Of a stretch of DNA of 37,380 nt, positions 25,231-32,861 are shown piece by piece (position 1 is the first letter of the stretch; every line of letters begins with the position of its first letter). The stretch comes from a virus: IMG/VR virus record IMGVR_UViG_3300032217_000419, positions 1-37,380 of that record; one strand, 5' to 3'. Position numbers and translations under genes: made by a program. The notes below the pieces were generated by a model, which was given only the letters and a program-made list of their open reading frames with translations, made no database searches and was not told the DNA's origin.

Positions 25231-25980
25231 ATGAGTACCAGCAAACCAGCATCAAGAGAAGAATTCAAGCAATTCTGTCTAAGAAGATTGGGTGCGCCTC
25301 TTTTGGAGATAAACGTTGCTGATGAGCAAATTGAGGATTGCATCGAAATCTCATTCTCATACTATTATGATTATCATTTCGATGCAACTGAAAAAGTTTA
25401 TCTAGCACATCAAGTCACAGACGAAGATAAAGTAAACAAGTACATTCCAATTCCAGATGAAGTTATTGGAATTAGAAATGTGCTTGACATTGGTGATAGT
25501 TATTCTACAAACAATCTGTTTAATCTAAGATATCAAATTTCTTTGAATGACTTATACTCATTCAATACGGGACCATTTGCTCCTTATTACATGGCTTTTC
25601 AAAACGTTGCACTTGCTGAAGAACTATTCGTCGGCAAACAATCTCTTAGATTCAATCGTCATATTAATAGACTTCACATTGATATGTCTTGGGATACTAA
25701 AGTCAAAACGGGTGAATATATTATCATCGAAGGTTACAAGAAAATCGATCCGGACACATATACTGATGTATACAATGATCGTTGGTTGCAAAGATATTGT
25801 ACTGCACAAATCAAAAAACAATGGGGCGAAAATCTTAAAAAGTTTGAAGGCATTTCAATGCCCGGAGGAATCACATTCAACGGACAAAAGATTTGGGACG
25901 AAGCATTAGATGAACTAAATCAATTAGAAACAGAGATGATTTCTAATTACTCGCTACCAGTTATAGACATGGTTGGATAA
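25231..25980 (+). CDS. 13: Neck protein gp13
   Basis: Head-completion/neck protein. In T4, gp13 and gp14 form the neck that seals the filled head and receives the tail. 249 residues (T4 gp13: 309). The N-terminus EEFKQFCLRRLGAPLLEINV, then DEQIEDCIEISFSYYYDYHF, is the conserved gp13 start in T4-like phages, and PIPDEVIGIRNV near residue 73 and the C-terminal WDEALDELNQLETEM helix also fit. It has its own late promoter. Its TAA overlaps the gp14 ATG by one base (TAATG at 25978-25982), the first of a run of tightly coupled genes through terminase. Confidence 0.93.
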   Translation: MSTSKPASREEFKQFCLRRLGAPLLEINVADEQIEDCIEISFSYYYDYHFDATEKVYLAHQVTDEDKVNKYIPIPDEVIGIRNVLDIGDSYSTNNLFNLRYQISLNDLYSFNTGPFAPYYMAFQNVALAEELFVGKQSLRFNRHINRLHIDMSWDTKVKTGEYIIIEGYKKIDPDTYTDVYNDRWLQRYCTAQIKKQWGENLKKFEGISMPGGITFNGQKIWDEALDELNQLETEMISNYSLPVIDMVG

Positions 25981-26792
25981 TGGCTCGTAATAGATATTTT
26001 AATCAATACTCTCCGATTAGATCGGAGCAGTCACTAATCACATCATTAGTTGTAGAATCAATTAAGATTTTTGGTGTTGATGCATACTATCTACCAAGAA
26101 CACATGTAAACTTAGATAAACTTTACAACGAAGATGGCTCTGTCATTTATGATGATGCACTTGAAATGGAAATGTATGTTAAAAGTTATGACGGCTTCAT
26201 GGGTCAAGAAGATTTTATTTCTAAGTTTGGATTGCAAATTGATGAATCAATCACTTTTGTAGTTGCACAAAAAAGATTTATTGAATCATTGAAACCATTA
26301 ATGATGAATGAATATGGATACAATGTTCTTTTAGAAGATGGTGGATATTTTCTTGCGGAACAAGGATATGATTACTCTGGAATTCTAAGACCTCGAGAAG
26401 GCGATTTGATTTGGATTCCAATGCTTGGATACATGTACGAAATCAAATTCACAGAAAATATTGAAAACTTCTTCCAATTAGGAGATCTTTACACATTTGA
26501 AATGAGATGTGATAGATACGAATACTCTAGTGAAAGAATCGATACTGATATTCCTGCAATTGATGCAATTGAAGATCAGTATAGTCTATCTACCACAAAC
26601 ACAGAAAAATCTTTGCTTGAAGATGATACACTATTATTACTAGAAGATGAAACTTATGTTGTTGATGAATCTAATGTTGTTCTTGCTTCTGAAGTTTCTG
26701 CAGACAATGTATTCATTGGACAGAAGATTATTACGGATGACATATTAGATTTTTCAGAGAAAAACACTTTTGCAGATACTAGGACGTTCTAA
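25980..26792 (+). CDS. 14: Neck protein gp14
   Basis: Second neck protein, partner of gp13 in the head-tail connector. 270 residues (T4: 256). The start MARNRYFNQYSPIRSEQSLI, followed by LVVESIKIFGVDAYYLPRTH and the ALEMEMYVKSYDGFMGQEDF stretch (residues ~54-73), is characteristic. GDLIWIPMLGYMYEIKF near residue 139 is a conserved gp14 segment. The C-terminal third (residues ~200-270) is acidic and more variable, with LLEDDTLLLLEDETYVVDES. Overlaps gp13 by one base. Confidence 0.93.
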   Translation: MARNRYFNQYSPIRSEQSLITSLVVESIKIFGVDAYYLPRTHVNLDKLYNEDGSVIYDDALEMEMYVKSYDGFMGQEDFISKFGLQIDESITFVVAQKRFIESLKPLMMNEYGYNVLLEDGGYFLAEQGYDYSGILRPREGDLIWIPMLGYMYEIKFTENIENFFQLGDLYTFEMRCDRYEYSSERIDTDIPAIDAIEDQYSLSTTNTEKSLLEDDTLLLLEDETYVVDESNVVLASEVSADNVFIGQKIITDDILDFSEKNTFADTRTF

Positions 26793-26794
26793 TT

Positions 26795-27526
26795 ATGATG
26801 TTTGGTCACGATTTCTATCACGGCACATTAAGACGATATATTTTAATGTTTGGTAATCTATTCAACGAAATTCAAGTTGATCGTAGAGATGCTAATGGCG
26901 AAAAAATACAATCACTTAATGTTCCAATTGAGTATGGTCCTAAACAAAAATTCATTACAAGAGTTTTAACAGATCCGACTTTGAATAGGGAAATTTCAAT
27001 CACAATTCCAAGACTTGGATTTGAGTTTACCAATTTAACTTATGCGGGACAAAGAAAATTAAATAGCGCACATAGAATTGTAAAGGGAATCAATACTGGA
27101 GGTACGGATTTCGATTATACATACACTCCAGTTCCTTATGATATGGATTTTACATTAAATGTTTTTGTAAAGAATACAGAAGATGGTCATCAAATTGTAG
27201 AGCAAATCATTCCATTCTTTACTCCAGACTTTACTGTGACAATGAAAGTTCTTCCAGAACTTGGTATAACAATGGACGTTCCAATTGAATTAACAACCAT
27301 TAATTCAGAAGACTCTTACGAAGGTGATTTTGAGTCTCGTAGAGTTCAAACTTGGGATTTAAATTTCACAGTCAAAGGATATTTATTCGGACCACTCAAT
27401 AAATTCAAGTACGTTACTAATGCTGAAGTTAATACAGGATTCTTTATTGAAAACTCGATTGTCAACACTCAAACATTTAGTGGAGACGAATCTTTTACTA
27501 TTACTGAAACAACTAATGGCATATGA
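26795..27526 (+). CDS. 15: Tail sheath terminator/stabiliser gp15
   Basis: Forms the hexameric ring that caps the tube and sheath and joins the tail to the neck in T4. 243 residues (T4: 272). Conserved N-terminus DFYHGTLRRYILMFGNLFNE, then VPIEYGPKQKFI, PRLGFEFTNLTY and the MDFTLNVFVKNTEDGHQIVE region (residues ~128-147). Two adjacent ATGs (26795 and 26798) are possible; the first is used here. It begins 2 bases after the gp14 stop, and its own TGA overlaps the gp16 ATG as ATGA. Confidence 0.93.
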   Translation: MMFGHDFYHGTLRRYILMFGNLFNEIQVDRRDANGEKIQSLNVPIEYGPKQKFITRVLTDPTLNREISITIPRLGFEFTNLTYAGQRKLNSAHRIVKGINTGGTDFDYTYTPVPYDMDFTLNVFVKNTEDGHQIVEQIIPFFTPDFTVTMKVLPELGITMDVPIELTTINSEDSYEGDFESRRVQTWDLNFTVKGYLFGPLNKFKYVTNAEVNTGFFIENSIVNTQTFSGDESFTITETTNGI

Positions 27527-27945
27527 AAAAAACTATAGATGAAAAATTAAATAGCATTTTTGAGATCCCATCGACAGCAATTGCACAAGACGCAATTATC
27601 GATGTAATACCTTCAAGAAATGAAGATCATCAAACAGTAGATTCTGATTATGAATACGCAAGAGACAATCTTCGTGGTCTAATTGAAAATGGTAAAGTTG
27701 CTATGGAAAACATTATCTTTCTTGCAAAAGAAGGCGAATCACCTAGAGCATATGAAGTCATTGGTCAATTGATTAAAACTCTTTCAGATACAAATAAAGA
27801 TTTGATCGAACTAAGCAAAAAAGTAAGAGAAGCTAAAGGCAAAGATTTGCCATTGCAGCAGCAACCTCAAAATGTAACAAATAATTCTCTATTTGTTGGT
27901 AGTACTGCGGAACTACAAAAACTTATTAATTCTAAAAATGAATGA
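27523..27945 (+). CDS. 16: Small terminase subunit gp16
   Basis: DNA-recognition and regulatory subunit of the packaging motor. 140 residues (T4 gp16: 164). It is predicted largely helical with the signature core YEYARDNLRGLIENGKVAME at about residues 43-62, continuing with IGQLIKTLSDTNKDLIELSK, the coiled-coil hairpin of small terminases. The C-terminus QQQPQNVTNNSLFVGSTAEL is the variable tail. ATGA overlap with gp15 and an 8-base overlap with gp17 imply coupled translation. Confidence 0.9.
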   Translation: MKKTIDEKLNSIFEIPSTAIAQDAIIDVIPSRNEDHQTVDSDYEYARDNLRGLIENGKVAMENIIFLAKEGESPRAYEVIGQLIKTLSDTNKDLIELSKKVREAKGKDLPLQQQPQNVTNNSLFVGSTAELQKLINSKNE

Positions 27946-29572
27946 AACGCCAAAGTCGTATTTGGGAAATTCTTTACTAAAAGCATCTAATGTAAAGATC
28001 AATTTTAGTAGAGGAGAAGTTGAAGAATATTTAAAATGTGTGAGCGATCCAATATATTTTATAGAAACATATTGTAAAATTGTCACGCTTGATCATGGAC
28101 TTCAATCATTCAAACTTTATGAATGTCAAAAGAAAAAAGTAAAAATAATTCATGAGAATAGAAAAATCATTCTCATGGAAGGTCGACAACAAGGCAAGAC
28201 AACAACATCTGCCGCATACATTCTTTGGTACACTCTATTTCAATCAAGCAAGACTGTAGCAATTCTTGCAAACAAAGCAAGTGCAGCAAGAGAAGTTTTA
28301 TATCGTTATCAAATTATGTATGAAAATCTTCCTAAGTGGTTACAACAAGGCGTTACTACTTGGAACAAAGGAGATATTGCATTAGAGAATGGATCTATAG
28401 TGTTTACTGCTGCAACAAGTGCATCAGGTATTCGTGGTAAATCCGTAAACATGTTATATGTTGACGAAGCAGCAATCATACCAAATAACATTGCGGAACA
28501 ATTCTTTACGTCAGTCTATCCAACAATCTCCGCTGGTGAAACTACAAAGATTCTATTGTCATCAACTCCTTTAGGATATAATCATTTCTGGAAATTCTGG
28601 AATGATGCCGAAAATTGTAGAAATGGGTTCGTGAATCTATTCATTCCGTATTGGGAAATTCCAGGTCGTGATGAGGAATGGGCAGATACACAAAGAAAAT
28701 TATTAGGCGAGATTAAATTTAATCAAGAGGTTCTATGCAACTTTCTTGGATCAAGCATGACTTTGATTTCTTCTGGTACAATTGGTCAAATGTCAGCTAA
28801 TCAAATAATCTATTCAAAAGATGGTTTAGATATATATGAAAAAGTAGAAAAAGATCATTCTTATGTTATTGTCGCAGATACAGCAAAGGGTGTTGGAGCA
28901 GACTATTCAGCATTCGTTATTTTAGATATTACAAAAATGCCTTATAGAATGGTTGGCAAGTATAGAAACAATGAGATTAGTCCATTGCTTTATCCATCAA
29001 TCATAAACAAAGTCGGTAAAGAATATAATGAAGCATACGTCTTAATAGAAATTAATACTTCAGAACAAGTCGCAGATATTCTTTATAGTGAATATGAATA
29101 TGAGAATGTCATATCAGTTTCCAGAACAACTAATGGGCAAGTTGTTAATGGTGGATTTGGTGGCGGCAAAACACAACTTGGCGTAGTAACAGATAAAAAA
29201 GTAAAGCGTATTGGATGTTCAAACTTTAAATCGATGCTTGAAGAAAAGAAACTTCTAATCAATGATGCAGACACAATTTCAGAAATTTCAACATTTATTC
29301 AAAAACGTGATAGTTTTGCTGCTGATGAAGGATATCATGATGATCTAGTCATGCCTTTAGTGCTATTTGCATGGCTAACAACTAACTCTTATTTTAAAGA
29401 ACTAACAAACACAAACATTAGAAAAGAATTATACAATGCTAGAATTAAAATGATTGAAGATGAGATTGCACCATTTGGATTTATAAATAATGGTAAAGAG
29501 GACACACAATTCGTTGATTCTGGTGGGCAGGTTTGGGAAACGACAAGCACACACAAAAGTGAATTTTTATAA
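27938..29572 (+). CDS. 17: Large terminase subunit gp17 (packaging ATPase/nuclease)
   Basis: Motor that packages DNA and cuts concatemers. 544 residues from ATG 27938 (T4: 610). ATPase domain: Walker A GRQQGKTT at residues 82-89, Walker B LYVDE at 173-177 with Glu177 as the likely catalytic residue, and coupling motif SSTP at 208-211. Nuclease domain, RNase H-like: Asp314 in VIVADTAKG, Glu371 in VLIEINTS, and Asp468/469 in GYHDDLVMP. All key residues are present. A TTG at 27893 in the same frame would add 15 residues inside gp16; ATG 27938 (MNETPKSYLG) is preferred. A late promoter overlaps its stop codon. Confidence 0.96.
   Translation: MNETPKSYLGNSLLKASNVKINFSRGEVEEYLKCVSDPIYFIETYCKIVTLDHGLQSFKLYECQKKKVKIIHENRKIILMEGRQQGKTTTSAAYILWYTLFQSSKTVAILANKASAAREVLYRYQIMYENLPKWLQQGVTTWNKGDIALENGSIVFTAATSASGIRGKSVNMLYVDEAAIIPNNIAEQFFTSVYPTISAGETTKILLSSTPLGYNHFWKFWNDAENCRNGFVNLFIPYWEIPGRDEEWADTQRKLLGEIKFNQEVLCNFLGSSMTLISSGTIGQMSANQIIYSKDGLDIYEKVEKDHSYVIVADTAKGVGADYSAFVILDITKMPYRMVGKYRNNEISPLLYPSIINKVGKEYNEAYVLIEINTSEQVADILYSEYEYENVISVSRTTNGQVVNGGFGGGKTQLGVVTDKKVKRIGCSNFKSMLEEKKLLINDADTISEISTFIQKRDSFAADEGYHDDLVMPLVLFAWLTTNSYFKELTNTNIRKELYNARIKMIEDEIAPFGFINNGKEDTQFVDSGGQVWETTSTHKSEFL
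29482..29489 (+). promoter_or_regulatory. Possible additional late promoter inside gp17
   Basis: Exact TATAAATA within the gp17 coding sequence, 147 bases before the sheath ATG and 86 bases upstream of a second match. Codons here (Phe-Ile-Asn-Asn) could produce it by chance, so activity is uncertain. Confidence 0.35.
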
Positions 29573-29575
29573 ATA
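29568..29575 (+). promoter_or_regulatory. T4-type late promoter for the tail sheath gene
   Basis: Exact TATAAATA overlapping the gp17 stop codon (29570-29572), 61 bases before the gp18 ATG. The strong AAGGAG ribosome site at about 29619-29624 fits high-level late expression of the sheath. Confidence 0.8.
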
Positions 29576-29628
29576 AATTGAAGTAAACTCGCAAAATTAT
29601 AAAATTATTATAAAACAAGGAGAATTCA

Positions 29629-31533
29629 ATGGCTATTAGTTTAATTTCACCAGGAATCAAAATCACCGAACAGGATTTGGTTGCGTCACAACAAACAACA
29701 GTTTCAACAGCTGGCGGATTCGCTGGTCAATTCCGTTGGGGTCCAATTGAATATCCAACATTAGTAACTTCTGAAACTGACTTGGTTGCTCAATTTGGAA
29801 AACCAAATGCAACAAACATTGTCGATTTTCTTTCAGCAGCAAACTATCTAGGATATTCTAATCAACTATTTGTTGTTAGAACAGCAAACACACCATTAAA
29901 TGCTACTGCTGAAGCAACAACTGGTTCTGGTACATCCGGTACTGGTGTTCTAGTTAAGAATATTGACGTTTATCAAAACACAGCATCGTTTAACGTCGGA
30001 CCATGGATGGCAAAATATGCTGGCGCATTAGGAAACTCTCTTAAAGTTTCTATTTGCGCTAGTGCTAATGCATGGTCTTCTTCGCTAACAGGAACATTCA
30101 CAGTTGCTGCTGGTGGAACATTAGTTATCGGCGCTGGCTCTGCAGCTAATACAGAACTAACAATTGGTGACTATGTTACATTAAACGGTCGTACAATTAG
30201 AGTTTCTAACACAATCAATGCTACTGCGTTTAGCTTGTCAACAGCACACTTGACTGGTGCAACAGCTGCATCAGCAACTCGTAGATGGGAATACTATAGC
30301 GAGTTTGATTCTGCTCCAGGAACATCAACAATGGCTGCAGCACAGGGTGCAACAAATGATGAATTGCATATTGCAATTGTTGACGAAGAAGGCGATATCA
30401 CAGGTACAGCTGGTTCAGTTCTAGAAAAGTATGCATACCTTTCAAAAGGTTCTAATGCTAGATCAGACAATGGTGGCACAAACTATTATAAGACTGTCGT
30501 CAATGATCGTTCGAAATATATTTGGTGGGCAGCACACGACAATGCGGGAACCAACTGGGGCAATGCATTCGTTACTTCTGGAGCAGGCGTTACATACACA
30601 GCAGTCACAAAGCCAAAGACATATTCCTTAGCTGGTGGTGCTGATAGCAACACAATTCAAGATGGCGACCGTATCACATCTTATGGGAAACTTTCTAACA
30701 AGCAAGAAGTTCCAGTTTCTGTAATTATTGCTGGTCAAGCAAATGCTTCTGTTGTGAATAGAATCATTTCCGATGTCGCAGAAAATAGAAAAGACGTTGT
30801 TGCATGTATTTCTCCACTAAGAGCAAACGTTGTTAACAATCCTGGTGCTGAAGCAACATCGATTTTATCGTGGGCAGATACAATCACACGCTCAACATAT
30901 GTTGTTGCAGATAGTGGATGGAAGTATCAATATGACAAATACAATGACGCATATGCATATGTTCCATTGAATGCTGACGTTGCTGGTATTATCGCTAGAA
31001 ATGATGCGGTAAGAGATCCTTGGTTATCTCCTGCCGGATATACAAATGGCGGAATCCAAAATCTAGTTAAACTAGCATATAATCCAGGTCAAGAAGATCG
31101 TGATGCTCTTTATAAATCTGCAGTAAATCCAATCTTCACACAAGTTGGTCGTGGCACAGTTCTATTCGGTGATAAGACTTTCACAACAAAGCCTACATCT
31201 ACAAATAGACTAAACGTTCGTAAGTTGTTTATTGAAATTCAAAGAACAATTTCTGATGCAGCTAACTCAGTATTGTTTGATCAAAACGACGAACAAACAA
31301 GAGCATCATTTGTTAATTTGATTGTTCCTTATCTAAGAAGTGTTCAAGCTAGAAGAGGTATTACAGCATTTAGCGTAGTTTGTGACGAAAGAAACAATCC
31401 AGCTACTGTTGTAAACAATAGCGAATTTGTTTGTGACATTTACATTCAGCCAATTCGTTCTGTTAACTTCGTTCAGCTTAATTTCGTTTCTGTTGCAGGA
31501 TCTGTTTCATTCACCGAAGTGACTGGTCAATAA
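29629..31533 (+). CDS. 18: Contractile tail sheath protein gp18
   Basis: Major sheath protein whose contraction drives the tube into the host. 634 residues (T4 gp18: 659). The N-terminal arm is SPGIKITEQDLVASQQTTVS, followed by GGFAGQFRWGPIEYPTLVTS, the usual sheath start. The variable, surface-exposed insertion lies at about residues 100-260 (Gly, Thr, Ala-rich). The conserved C-terminal core includes NRLNVRKLFIEIQRTISDAA (residues ~525-544), LFDQNDEQTRASF and FVCDIYIQPIRSVNFVQLNF. The strong ribosome site ACAAGGAGAA is just before ATG 29629. Confidence 0.96.
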   Translation: MAISLISPGIKITEQDLVASQQTTVSTAGGFAGQFRWGPIEYPTLVTSETDLVAQFGKPNATNIVDFLSAANYLGYSNQLFVVRTANTPLNATAEATTGSGTSGTGVLVKNIDVYQNTASFNVGPWMAKYAGALGNSLKVSICASANAWSSSLTGTFTVAAGGTLVIGAGSAANTELTIGDYVTLNGRTIRVSNTINATAFSLSTAHLTGATAASATRRWEYYSEFDSAPGTSTMAAAQGATNDELHIAIVDEEGDITGTAGSVLEKYAYLSKGSNARSDNGGTNYYKTVVNDRSKYIWWAAHDNAGTNWGNAFVTSGAGVTYTAVTKPKTYSLAGGADSNTIQDGDRITSYGKLSNKQEVPVSVIIAGQANASVVNRIISDVAENRKDVVACISPLRANVVNNPGAEATSILSWADTITRSTYVVADSGWKYQYDKYNDAYAYVPLNADVAGIIARNDAVRDPWLSPAGYTNGGIQNLVKLAYNPGQEDRDALYKSAVNPIFTQVGRGTVLFGDKTFTTKPTSTNRLNVRKLFIEIQRTISDAANSVLFDQNDEQTRASFVNLIVPYLRSVQARRGITAFSVVCDERNNPATVVNNSEFVCDIYIQPIRSVNFVQLNFVSVAGSVSFTEVTGQ

Positions 31534-31564
31534 ATATATTATATAAACACAACGGAGAACGAAA

Positions 31565-32110
31565 ATGGCATTTAGCACACTAGAACAATTAAAACAAGCG
31601 GTTAAGACTGGAGCCAGATCAAATCTATTCACAGTGACTCTTCCAATTATTCCGGGAATTGATAATGCTTTACAACAAGACTTTCAATACTTGTGTAAAG
31701 CGGCGTCACTTCCTGGATCGACTTTAGGTTCTATTGATATTCCCTTTATCGCTGGAAGACGCTATAAAATTGCTGGAGACAGAACTTTTTCTGATTGGAC
31801 AACAACAGTTATGTCTGATCAGAATCAGAAAATTAGAAAAGCACTAGAAGATTTGCAAAGAGCGTATGCTCCAACTAACCTTGGAAATACAAATGCTTAT
31901 GCAACAAAAACTGGTGCTAAAGATACAGATTTTCAAACTGTCACAGTAACACAATACGATTTGAGCGGAACTGCAGTATATAAATGTGAATTAAGAAATG
32001 CATGGCCTAGTGATATTTCGACAATTGATTTATCATATGACTCTACAGATACACTTGAAGAATTTACATGCACTTGGTCATACGATTATTTTGTTTATAC
32101 TGAACTATAA
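31565..32110 (+). CDS. 19: Tail tube protein, gp19-type copy 1
   Basis: Subunit of the inner tail tube. 181 residues (T4 gp19: 163). Shared gp19 features: KTGARSNLFTVTL at residues 15-27, CKAASLPGSTLG at about 45-56, IPFIAGRRYKIAGDRTFSDW at about 60-79, and AWPSDISTIDLSYDSTDTLE near 145-164, then the strand EFTCTWSYDYF. It lies 31 bases after the sheath gene with ribosome site AACGGAGAA. A second gp19-type gene follows at once. This copy is nearer T4 gp19 in length and follows gp18 directly, so it is the better candidate for the main tube protein, but the choice is not certain. Confidence 0.9.
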   Translation: MAFSTLEQLKQAVKTGARSNLFTVTLPIIPGIDNALQQDFQYLCKAASLPGSTLGSIDIPFIAGRRYKIAGDRTFSDWTTTVMSDQNQKIRKALEDLQRAYAPTNLGNTNAYATKTGAKDTDFQTVTVTQYDLSGTAVYKCELRNAWPSDISTIDLSYDSTDTLEEFTCTWSYDYFVYTEL

Positions 32111-32137
32111 TAAAAATATCAAATATAAGGAATAATC

Positions 32138-32749
32138 ATGGCCGGATTTTTTAACATCTCAAATTTTAGAGCAGCACTAGATGCTGGTGCAAAGCCAAAT
32201 CTATTTTCAATAAACATGAACTTGCCTACAGGTGTTGCTGGTGGTGGTCCTACTTTTCAAAATAGTTTAATTCTATGTAAATCAGCAGCGATTCCAGCAT
32301 TGACAGTTGGTATTATTGAAGTTCCATATAGAGGAAGAAGAATTAAACTTCCTGGTGATAGAACTTATGGTGACTGGACAGTAACAATTGTTAACGACAA
32401 TAAGCAATTAATGCGTAAAGCGTTTGATAGATGGGTAGCATATATCAATAATCCAAATGCTCAAGAAGATATTCGTACTACACAATCTATTGATTATAAA
32501 GTGCCAATTGAAATTGCACACTATAAGATTAATGGTAAAGTAAGTCGCAGATATATGTTGATTGATGCATTTCCTACAGATGTTTCTGCAATCGATTTAT
32601 CATATGATACAACTGATGCAATTCAAGAGTTTACGGTTACATTCATGTATAATCACGTTCTATTTGGCGATATTGCATCGAATATTGATGCCGATGCACC
32701 AGCGATTTCGGAAAATGATAAAATTAACGTACCTGCTCAGATTGCCTAA
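32138..32749 (+). CDS. Tail tube protein, gp19-type copy 2
   Basis: 203-residue paralogue of the preceding tube gene. It retains DAGAKPNLFSINM (cf. TGARSNLFTVTL), CKSAAIPALTVG, VPYRGRRIKLPGDRTYGDWT and AFPTDVSAIDLSYDTTDAIQ, all in the same order and spacing. It differs in residues 30-40 (TGVAGGGPTF) and has a 25-residue C-terminal extension ending DAPAISENDKINVPAQIA. Both copies look intact. It could be a tube variant, a tube-initiator or terminator-like ring protein, or the main tube. Ribosome site ATAAGGAAT. It is followed by the terminator ahead of the portal gene. Confidence 0.88.
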   Translation: MAGFFNISNFRAALDAGAKPNLFSINMNLPTGVAGGGPTFQNSLILCKSAAIPALTVGIIEVPYRGRRIKLPGDRTYGDWTVTIVNDNKQLMRKAFDRWVAYINNPNAQEDIRTTQSIDYKVPIEIAHYKINGKVSRRYMLIDAFPTDVSAIDLSYDTTDAIQEFTVTFMYNHVLFGDIASNIDADAPAISENDKINVPAQIA

Positions 32750-32784
32750 TATAAAATAAATATCATTCATTCCAATATGAATTT

Positions 32785-32808
32785 TACGCATACATAAATA
32801 GATGCGTA
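32785..32808 (+). promoter_or_regulatory. Hairpin presenting a late-promoter-like octamer
   Basis: 7-bp inverted repeat tacgcat (32785-32791) / atgcgta (32802-32808) around a 10-base segment containing CATAAATA (32793-32800), one mismatch from the T4 late consensus. It lies just upstream of a terminator and 62-69 bases before the portal ATG. It may be the portal promoter, in which case the terminator sits in its leader, or the hairpin may act in RNA. Role unproven. Confidence 0.45.
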
Positions 32809-32819
32809 ATAGTGTCAGG

Positions 32820-32849
32820 ATGGGGGCTATTACGCCCCCATTCGTTTTT
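32820..32849 (+). terminator. Rho-independent terminator between tail tube and portal
   Basis: 8-bp GC-rich stem (atgggggc at 32820-32827 with gcccccat at 32834-32841), 6-base loop TATTAC, then TCGTTTTTT. It is the most GC-rich patch in this AT-rich stretch. It lies only 13 bases before the portal ATG, so if transcription reads in from the gp18-19 unit it would reduce portal expression. Confidence 0.85.
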
Positions 32850-32861
32850 TAGGAATAAAAA

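Noticed and set aside
27893-27940. TTG start for gp17 adding 15 residues
   Set aside because: The extra residues lie inside gp16 and do not look like a terminase N-terminus; ATG 27938 gives the usual short overlap.
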